In this document: positions 44,639 to 50,484 of the stretch, in pieces | Position numbering within the stretch: the first letter of the stretch is position 1 | Layout of the letters: every line of letters begins with the position of its first letter | DNA from: Myxococcaceae bacterium | Lineage (GTDB): Bacteria; Myxococcota; Myxococcia; Myxococcales; UBA5297 | Length of the DNA: 50,484 bases | Assembly (NCBI GenBank): GCA_017500825.1 | Contig: JAFVYB010000006.1 | Coordinates: 1 to 50,484, forward strand | Direction: 5' to 3' | Notes under the pieces: generated by a model | The model's input: the letters and a program-made list of their open reading frames with translations, nothing else | Told to the model about the DNA's origin: nothing | Database searches by the model: none | Position numbers and translations under genes: made by a program

Positions 44639-46096
44639 ATGCACCGCATTGACCGCTACCTCTTCGGGGAAATTTTTGGCCCCTTCATCACGGCGCTCGC
44701 GTTTCTCTTCACGCTGCTCTTCGCCATGCAGATGCTGCGCGGCATCGAGGTGATGCTGGGCGCCAGCGTGGCGGCCACCGACCTGCTCTACGTCGCGGTC
44801 TGCCTCATCCCTCACTTCGTGGTGATGGCGGTGCCGATCTCGTTTCTCTTCGCGGTCGTCATCGGCATCGGGCGGCTCACAGAGGATCGCGAGATCATGG
44901 CGCTCAAGGCCTCGGGGGTGAGCCCGTCTCGCCTGTGGGTGGCGCCGGTGACGCTGGCGTCGATCCTGGCCGCGATTGGCATCGCCTTTGGCTATGGCCC
45001 CGAGCCGATCGGCCTGGCCGAGGTGGACCGTCACATCAACGAGCTCATCAAGAAGAACATGGCCGGCGACGTGAAGCCCGGCGTCTTCTACGACGCCCTG
45101 CGCGGCATCACGCTCTACGCGCAGGAGGTTGACCCGCACAGCCGCCGCTTCAGCAACGTCCTGCTCGTCGATGAACGCGCCAAGGACGACTCAACCATCT
45201 GGCTGGCGCGCACTGGTTACGTGGAACCACACGGCAGCGACGCCTCGCTCCTGCTCCAGCTCAGCGAAGGCGAAATCCACCGGGCCGCCGAACATGCCGC
45301 GGGCGAGCACGCAGCCTCCACGGTCGCCGACTTTGAACGCTGCACGCTGAACATTCAGGCCAAGGAGCTGCTCAAGAAGAACCGCTTCGGCGCCACCAGG
45401 CGCGAGGCCATGCTGCCCGGCCAACTCAAAGAGCTCGCCCAGGAGCTGCGCGACGAGGCCCAAAAGTTGCGCGCCCAGGCGGATCTGCGGCGCGAAGAGG
45501 CGTTGGCGCGGCAGCAAAACGAGTCGCCCTTTCTGACAGCCGGCGCTCAGGCCCCCCTCGCCTCTCTGCCGGTCTCGAACGCGGACGGCACGCCCGAAAC
45601 GGCATCGTCCAGCAGCGCTTCCCCCGAGCCCGACAGTGGTCTCAATCCGGCGACGATGCCTCTGACCGGCGCTGTCAACGCGGCGGCGTTGGTCATCGAC
45701 AAAAGCCGTCCGGACGGGACGCTTCAGGAACGCGCCATCGCGCTGAAGAACACCCGCGACGCGCGCAAGGGCGATCAGCTCAAAAAGGCGCGTTCCAAGG
45801 AACGGGAAGCGCGCAAGCTCGACGTGGCCCGCGCCCGACGACTGGCCGCCCCACTGGCCTCCATCGTCTTCGCCCTGTGCGCCGTGCCCCTGGCGACCGG
45901 ACGCCGCCAACGCGGACAGGGCCTCGGCATCATGACCTCGCTCGGCTGTTACGTCGGCTACTACACGCTGGCGCGCCTTGGCGAAGGACTGGGCGAATCC
46001 GGCTCGCTGCCAGCCATGCTCGCGGCCCAGCTGCCAAACATTGCCTTTCTCATGGTCGGCCTCTTCCTCGTGCGCCGCTCGCTGAGGGTCATGTGA
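44639..46096 (+). CDS. lptF: LPS export permease LptF
   Basis: One of the two LptB2FG membrane subunits that extract LPS from the inner membrane. The 485-residue protein starts MHRIDRYLFGEIFGPFITALAFLFTLLFAMQM and has six membrane helices split three and three by a periplasmic domain. It is much longer than E. coli LptF (366), because of an insert at about 260-400. The insert is charged helix (LPGQLKELAQELRDEAQKLRAQADLRREEALARQ) and low-complexity sequence. The C-terminal helices (ASIVFALCAVPLATGRRQRGQGLGI) carry the family pattern. lptG follows after 97 bp. Confidence 0.93.
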   Translation: MHRIDRYLFGEIFGPFITALAFLFTLLFAMQMLRGIEVMLGASVAATDLLYVAVCLIPHFVVMAVPISFLFAVVIGIGRLTEDREIMALKASGVSPSRLWVAPVTLASILAAIGIAFGYGPEPIGLAEVDRHINELIKKNMAGDVKPGVFYDALRGITLYAQEVDPHSRRFSNVLLVDERAKDDSTIWLARTGYVEPHGSDASLLLQLSEGEIHRAAEHAAGEHAASTVADFERCTLNIQAKELLKKNRFGATRREAMLPGQLKELAQELRDEAQKLRAQADLRREEALARQQNESPFLTAGAQAPLASLPVSNADGTPETASSSSASPEPDSGLNPATMPLTGAVNAAALVIDKSRPDGTLQERAIALKNTRDARKGDQLKKARSKEREARKLDVARARRLAAPLASIVFALCAVPLATGRRQRGQGLGIMTSLGCYVGYYTLARLGEGLGESGSLPAMLAAQLPNIAFLMVGLFLVRRSLRVM

Positions 46097-46193
46097 TGGC
46101 GACGCGTTCCCGCTCGAAATCGGCGCCCCGGCGCGCGCTCGCCCTCTCTGCTGGCGATCCCTCTTTGGCGCGATGCGCGGAGGCGCGCGGCGC

Positions 46194-47270
46194 ATGAGCA
46201 TCCTCTCGCGACATCTGGCCGGCGCCTACCTCAAGGCCTTCTTCGGCTCACTGGGCGTGCTCACGCTTATCTTCCTCGTCGTGGAGTTCGTCGATCGCTC
46301 GCGCGACTACACCGGCGAGAACTGGCAGCTGTGGGCCGCGCTCCTCTACCTGAACAAGGCGATCTCGGTCGGCTACATGCTGGCCCCCGCGGCGCTCCTG
46401 CTGGCTGGCGGCATCACCGTCTCCTCCCTGCGCCGTCGCGGCGAATACACCGCCATCCGCGCCCTGGCGATCGGCCCCTGGCGAACGCTCCTGCCCATCG
46501 CCCTGTGCGGCCTCTTCCTCTGCGCCGGGCTCGTCCTCGCCGGCGAGTTCATCGTCGGTCCGGCCGAGATGCGCGTCGACGAGATCAACGCCACGCACTT
46601 CCGCCGCGCCGGCACCTGGCGTCAGTTCTACGGCGACAAGACGTGGCTGCGCGGCAAGCGCCTCTTCTACCACCTGCGCGCGGGCAACCCCGACATCGGC
46701 TTCTCGGATGTCACGCTCTACGACATCTCCGAGGGCTTCGAGCTGCGCCAGCGAATCGACGCCAGGCGCATGGAGAGCCTCGGCGGCCACCGCTGGCGAC
46801 TGATCGACGGCGCGGTCCGCGACTATGGCGACGGCGAAACCCTCACCCTGACCGCCTTTGACTCGCGTGAAATCGAGCTGGACGAGCCGCCCGACGCCTT
46901 CCGCATCCGCAAGGGCTACCCGGAGCAGATGCGCTTCAGCCAGCTGCGCGAACAGATCGAACGGCGCCAGAACGTGGGCCTCGTCACCGAGCGCTACGAA
47001 CTGGCCATGCACAACAAGTTCGCCTCCCCGCTCAGCGGTCTGCCCGGCCTCTTCCTCATCTTCGCGCTGACGGTCCGCCCCTCGCGCCGCGGCCGCATGT
47101 CCTCCACGCTGGCCGAAGGCTTCGTCATCATCGTCCTGCAGTGGAGCATGCTCGTCATCTTCAAGGCCGCCGCCTTCGCCGACTACCTCTCGCCCGCGCT
47201 CTCTGCCTGGACGCCCAACATCCTGTTGACCGCGCTGGCCGCCTACGCCCTGCGCCGCTTTGTCCGCTGA
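46194..47270 (+). CDS. lptG: LPS export permease LptG
   Basis: Partner of LptF in the LptB2FG extractor. The 358-residue length is standard. It starts MSILSRHLAGAYLKAFFGSLGVLTLIFLVVEFVDRSRDY, with six helices and a beta-jellyroll periplasmic region between helices 3 and 4. HNKFASPLSGLPGLFLIFALTVRPSRRGRMSSTLAEGFVI is the family C-terminal block with the coupling helix. The start at 46194 has GGAGG about 10 bases upstream; an in-frame start 7 codons earlier is possible. lptF, lptG and the M23 gene are packed with short gaps. The ATPase lptB is not in the window. Confidence 0.94.
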   Translation: MSILSRHLAGAYLKAFFGSLGVLTLIFLVVEFVDRSRDYTGENWQLWAALLYLNKAISVGYMLAPAALLLAGGITVSSLRRRGEYTAIRALAIGPWRTLLPIALCGLFLCAGLVLAGEFIVGPAEMRVDEINATHFRRAGTWRQFYGDKTWLRGKRLFYHLRAGNPDIGFSDVTLYDISEGFELRQRIDARRMESLGGHRWRLIDGAVRDYGDGETLTLTAFDSREIELDEPPDAFRIRKGYPEQMRFSQLREQIERRQNVGLVTERYELAMHNKFASPLSGLPGLFLIFALTVRPSRRGRMSSTLAEGFVIIVLQWSMLVIFKAAAFADYLSPALSAWTPNILLTALAAYALRRFVR

Positions 47271-47286
47271 GCCCTGTCGTCGCGCC

Positions 47287-48672
47287 ATGAAGACACGCCG
47301 TCCGCCCCAAAGCCGACCACCGCGCGCCCTGGCCCGCCACTCAAGGCACCTGACACCGCTCTTCTGCGCCCTCGCGCTCGCCTGCGACATGGCCGCGCCA
47401 GTGCCGCGCGCCGACGAGCCCCCCTCCCCGTCTCCAACGACCGCCACGCCCGCGCCTCCCCAGGCCCCCGCGGCCGCCCTGCCCCTCTCTCCCGCTGACG
47501 ACCCGCGCTGCGAGACGCCCCTTCTGCCCTGGACCGCGCCGCCGCTCGCCATCCGCGTGGGACGCGTCGAAGAAGACGAGACTCTGGCTGGCGCTTTGAG
47601 CCGCCTGGGACTTTCCGGTGGCCAGGTCAGCGAAGTCATCCGCGCCCTCGACGGCCACTTCGACTTCCGCCGCTCGCGTCCCGGCGATCAAATCCGCCTC
47701 ACCCTGCGCCAGGGTCAGCTTCTGGCCATGGAATATCGGGCATCGATGACGCGCGAATGGCTCGTCACGCGCGAGGGTCAAAAGCTCGTCGGCAAACAGC
47801 GCGACATCGAAGTCACCACCGAAGTCGCCCAAATCAACGCCACGGTCGACAGCTCGCTCTACGAGGCCCTGCGCGCGGCCGGCGAAGATCCCTCCCTCGC
47901 CATCGATGTGGCCGACGTCTTTGCCTGGGACATCGACTTCTACCGCGACCTCAGACGCGGCGACCGCCTCTCCCTCATCGTCGAGAAGGAGCGCGTCCAG
48001 GGCCAGCTGTTGCGCTACGGCGACATCCTCGGCGCGCGCTACGTCGGCGACCTCGTCGGCGAGAAGAGCTACCTCCTCTATCGGCTGGAGGGCGGCGGCG
48101 AGGGCTACTTCGACAGCGACGGCCAGAGCGCCAAGAAGGCCTTCCTCAAGAGCCCGCTCAAATACACGTTCATCACCTCGACCTACGGCAGCCGCCAGCA
48201 CCCGGTGCTCGGCTATCGCAAAGACCACAAGGGCATCGACCTGCGCGCCGCCGTGGGCACCCCGGTTTGGAGCGTGGCCGACGGCACCGTGACGCGCGCG
48301 GTCAAAGGCGATCGCGTGGCCGGCACCTATCTCTTCGTGCGCCACGCCAACGGCATCGAGACCACCTACCTGCACCTGTCGCGCTTTGCCGATGGCATCC
48401 GGGTGGGCAGCCGCGTTCGCCAAAAACAAATCATCGCCTATTCGGGCAATACCGGCCGCTCCACCGGCCCCCATCTGCATTACGGCATGAAGCGCGGCGG
48501 CGATTACGTGAACCCGCTCTCGCAAAAATTCCCGCGCGCCGACCCCTTGCCCCAAAGCGAACTCGCCCGATTCCACGCGCAAACCCAAGCCGTGGCCCAA
48601 GCATTGGGCCTGATCCATCCAGGCGCCACCGCGATCAATGAATCAACCGATGCTACGCCCGGCGACGAATAA
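47287..48672 (+). CDS. M23 family peptidoglycan endopeptidase lipoprotein (MepM-like)
   Basis: A 461-residue exported protein with a lipobox-like LALAC (C33) and a proline/alanine-rich linker. Residues 90-170 resemble the OapA/LysM-like region of MepM (LAGALSRLGLSGGQVSEVIRAL, FRRSRPGDQIRL). The M23 domain (about 300-420) has GSRQHPVLGYRKDHKGIDL and HLHY, giving H and D plus H zinc ligands, with GNTGRSTGPHLHYGMKRGGDYVNP the standard block. Such enzymes cut peptidoglycan cross-links to allow wall growth. It starts 16 bp after lptG, so it is likely the last gene of the run. GC content falls in its last 150 bases. Confidence 0.93.
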   Translation: MKTRRPPQSRPPRALARHSRHLTPLFCALALACDMAAPVPRADEPPSPSPTTATPAPPQAPAAALPLSPADDPRCETPLLPWTAPPLAIRVGRVEEDETLAGALSRLGLSGGQVSEVIRALDGHFDFRRSRPGDQIRLTLRQGQLLAMEYRASMTREWLVTREGQKLVGKQRDIEVTTEVAQINATVDSSLYEALRAAGEDPSLAIDVADVFAWDIDFYRDLRRGDRLSLIVEKERVQGQLLRYGDILGARYVGDLVGEKSYLLYRLEGGGEGYFDSDGQSAKKAFLKSPLKYTFITSTYGSRQHPVLGYRKDHKGIDLRAAVGTPVWSVADGTVTRAVKGDRVAGTYLFVRHANGIETTYLHLSRFADGIRVGSRVRQKQIIAYSGNTGRSTGPHLHYGMKRGGDYVNPLSQKFPRADPLPQSELARFHAQTQAVAQALGLIHPGATAINESTDATPGDE

Positions 48673-48926
48673 CGCCCATTCCTTCAACAATTCTTTTCAG
48701 CCGACCCTTATTTGCTCGATTTTATTTTTATTCCACCAACCACCCATCAATTTATCGACAAACAACGCATTCTCTCTTTGCGTTCACGTTATCGCGGCGG
48801 ACAACGCCCGGCGCCTTTATCTGTTTCAAATCGTGAGTGCCTGAATGACATCATATCCTCACCATTCATCAAAAATATTTCACCTTGTCATATCAACACA
48901 ACCATTCAAGCCATTCAATGCGATGC
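48673..48926. other. AT-rich spacer between convergent M23 and lyase genes
   Basis: A 254-bp spacer. It is pyrimidine- and AT-rich on the plus strand (for example TCGATTTTATTTTTATTCC), much lower in GC than the genes to the left. No convincing terminator hairpin is seen for either gene. A short open frame inside it has no ribosome-binding site. Confidence 0.5.
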
Positions 48927-50231
48927 TCAACCGCGCTGTTTCAAATACCCCATCAAATGCGGCGAGGGCGGCAGGCCGCTGTCGAGTGTTTCCGCGCGCG
49001 AAGGCACCCAAAAGCCGCGCCTGAGATGGGCAAAAAGCGCGGTCAAAAGCGCCTCCACGCTCTGCCGCGCGGCCTCGACTGTCTGCGAACGCTCGATTGC
49101 CAGCTTTTCAGCGGCGGCGGCCAGCGCCGACTCGGAAATATCACCGGGAGAACACGCCCGCTCCATGGCGCCCGCCTCAATGCCCGTCAATTCAGCAATT
49201 CGCTCAATCCATGTCGCCACATCAGCTTTTGTGATTTTGAGAAATTCATCGCGAAACAAACTTCCGGACGCCATCAGGCGCGTCAAATCAATTCCGGTCT
49301 TCACCCCCATGGCCTCGGCCATGACGACAAAATCCTCGCTGCCGACCAGCCCGCAAAGGCTGTGCGCCGAATGATAATAATCCCCCGTGCCACTCACCGG
49401 GCGACCGTCGAGGATATTGGCCGGCTGCCCCCCCACTCCGCTCAACGTCGTCTCAAAGCGCACAATACCAGCCTGCAGCGCTGCCAGATAATTGGCCAGC
49501 CCCATTCCGCGCGTGGTGTGAAAATGCGCCAAATGATATTTTGGATCCGCGAATTCCCCCATGCGCGCCGGGTCGAGCACGCGCCGGAAATAATCATAAA
49601 CCCGCGCCGGATCGGCCGAACCGTCATGATCCGCGTGTTCAATATACGCCGCGCCCAATTCCAAATACCGCCGCGCGAATTCAACCGCGGTGTCGAGTTC
49701 GGTCTGACGATCCGCGAGCGGCGATCCCCAAATTGTGCTCACTGTGCCGCACATCGCCATTCCCGCCTCAGCCGCCTTGGCCGTGCAGCGCTCCGTCATT
49801 GCCCAATACGCGTCGAGCGTTGTCCCTGAATTCACTTTATGGTGAGTCGGATCCGTCGAAACCATCTGCAAAAGAATATCCGGCCCACGCCCACGCCGCG
49901 CTTTGTAATCAAGCGCCCGATCCACGGCGCGCTCATTAATTGTCACCGCCGTGACTGTGACCGTGCCGCCATTTTGCTTGAGCAAATGCCCCACCCGTTC
50001 ACTGTCAAACAACCGGTCGAGGAGCGCCTCCGCGTCGGCGAATTGCGGCAGATATTTAGGGTGGCCAAAATTGGTGATTTCAACATGCTGAAAGCCGCAA
50101 AGAATAATTTCCTCGGCCAGGCGCAGCTTTTGGTCGGTTGTAAACAAATGTTCCAACGCCTGCAGTCCATCACGAACTGTAATATCACCCAAATCAATCG
50201 ACAGCGGCAGATTCATCGACAAGCTCTTCAT
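48927..50231 (-). CDS. HMG-CoA-lyase-like DRE-TIM metallolyase
   Basis: A 434-residue TIM-barrel enzyme of the pyruvate-carboxyltransferase/HMG-CoA-lyase superfamily, which makes or breaks C-C bonds next to a thioester using a divalent metal. The opening LGDITVRDGLQ gives the R20-D21 pair. HFHTTRGMGLANYLAAL matches the metal-histidine motif. The segment where HMG-CoA lyases have GLGGCPYA reads GVGGQPAN, so the catalytic cysteine is replaced by glutamine. It is about 130 residues longer than bacterial HMG-CoA lyases, with an alpha-helical C-terminal region. ATG at 50231 follows GAGGA. Its 5' part is low in GC (54 G+C in 120 bases at 50041-50160). Confidence 0.78.
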   Translation of the reverse strand: MKSLSMNLPLSIDLGDITVRDGLQALEHLFTTDQKLRLAEEIILCGFQHVEITNFGHPKYLPQFADAEALLDRLFDSERVGHLLKQNGGTVTVTAVTINERAVDRALDYKARRGRGPDILLQMVSTDPTHHKVNSGTTLDAYWAMTERCTAKAAEAGMAMCGTVSTIWGSPLADRQTELDTAVEFARRYLELGAAYIEHADHDGSADPARVYDYFRRVLDPARMGEFADPKYHLAHFHTTRGMGLANYLAALQAGIVRFETTLSGVGGQPANILDGRPVSGTGDYYHSAHSLCGLVGSEDFVVMAEAMGVKTGIDLTRLMASGSLFRDEFLKITKADVATWIERIAELTGIEAGAMERACSPGDISESALAAAAEKLAIERSQTVEAARQSVEALLTALFAHLRRGFWVPSRAETLDSGLPPSPHLMGYLKQRG

Positions 50232-50289
50232 TTTATAAGTCCTCAGCGTTACCTGGGAGCCGGCCTCGGCCAAGTCGGCGCGCCCTTTG

Positions 50290-50393
50290 AACCACTCGCG
50301 CAGTGTTGTCCAGATCTTATTTATGTATCTTTATTATTCGTTTTTCTCTGAACTATCTTTAATTTTTGACTTTGACCTTTTTTCGACTCCAAT
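50290..50393 (-). promoter_or_regulatory. AT-rich probable promoter region of the lyase gene
   Basis: Reading towards the lyase gene, this holds GTCAAAGTCAAA (a direct repeat at 50365-50376), TTCAGA, and an AATAATAAAGATACATAAATAAG block suitable for a -10 region. The exact promoter cannot be chosen by eye. Confidence 0.35.
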
Positions 50394-50446
50394 CCCCCCA
50401 AACGGGCTCCCCCAAATGATTCGCAGATTTTAATTTGGCCAACGTG
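50394..50446 (-). repeat. right copy of the 53-bp inverted repeat
   Basis: The reverse complement of 50394-50446 matches 1-53 with two differences. It lies upstream of the lyase gene, with 38 further G-rich bases to the window end. Outside the 53 bp the two flanks differ. Confidence 0.9.
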
Positions 50447-50484
50447 TATTTTGACGGGGCGGAGGTGCTGGAGGGAGGGGTGGG

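Noticed and set aside
48638..48844. Small open frame in the AT-rich spacer after the M23 gene
   Set aside because: It overlaps the end of the M23 gene, has no ribosome-binding site and an unlikely residue composition.
1..50484. Window as a mobile element, linear plasmid or prophage bounded by terminal inverted repeats
   Set aside because: The content is core chromosomal (kdsA, pssA, rnz, lptFG, rlmH) with no transposase, integrase, replication or capsid gene, and no target-site duplication can be seen.

Overview
The window is GC-rich, Gram-negative chromosomal DNA. LPS genes (kdsA, kdsC, lptF, lptG), an LPS-era envelope gene set, many lipoproteins with cysteine-rich or Ig-like modules, a PEGA/TPR outer-membrane protein and an M2 peptidase suggest a deltaproteobacterial or Myxococcota-type organism, possibly Bradymonadales-like. 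That placement is inference; no rRNA or tRNA gene is present to settle it. Thirty-six protein genes are supported. I see no CRISPR array, insertion sequence, phage gene or tRNA.

Layout. 1-306: edge repeat, degenerate tandem repeat and a terminator. 307-4668: CoA-transferase, TPR/PEGA outer-membrane protein, COG2509 flavoprotein. 4749-8710: class A penicillin-binding protein divergent from a cysteine-rich Pal-like lipoprotein. 8822-15993: envelope precursor genes (phosphomannomutase, DUF368/PopT undecaprenyl-phosphate transporter, rlmH, kdsA and a kdsC with a long acidic N-terminal extension) with two minus-strand membrane or lipoproteins. 16262-18853: a lipoprotein made of three copies of one module, then a CRP/FNR regulator. 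19020-21643: an amino-acid ABC transporter operon whose binding protein has its two halves in swapped order (circular permutation). 22012-25595: MATE exporter, cation/proton antiporter and a stand-alone receiver protein translationally coupled to it. 25629-32911: PssA, a conserved unknown, a PnrA/BMP lipoprotein, an M48 protease, a tiny basic protein and an M2 peptidase. 33062-43502: an alpha-glucan locus with three GH13 lipoproteins, a LamB-like porin and a zinc dehydrogenase. 43598-48672: rnz, lptF, lptG and an M23 peptidase in one likely transcription unit. 48927-50231: an HMG-CoA-lyase-like enzyme in lower-GC DNA.

How the genes fit together. Most of the window serves the cell envelope: lipid carrier recycling, KDO synthesis, LPS export, peptidoglycan synthesis and trimming, phospholipid synthesis and OM-peptidoglycan anchoring. 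The nutritional part is a surface starch/glycogen system (33062-42178), where lipid-anchored amylases would cut glucan outside and a maltoporin-like channel would admit oligosaccharides. No inner-membrane sugar transporter is in the window.

The most unusual points are the circularly permuted binding protein; a 53-bp inverted repeat (51 of 53 identical) at the two extreme ends of the window; a module shared by the triple-repeat lipoprotein and one amylase; a terminator about 20 bp ahead of the porin start; and several sharply bounded AT-rich islands that run across gene starts.
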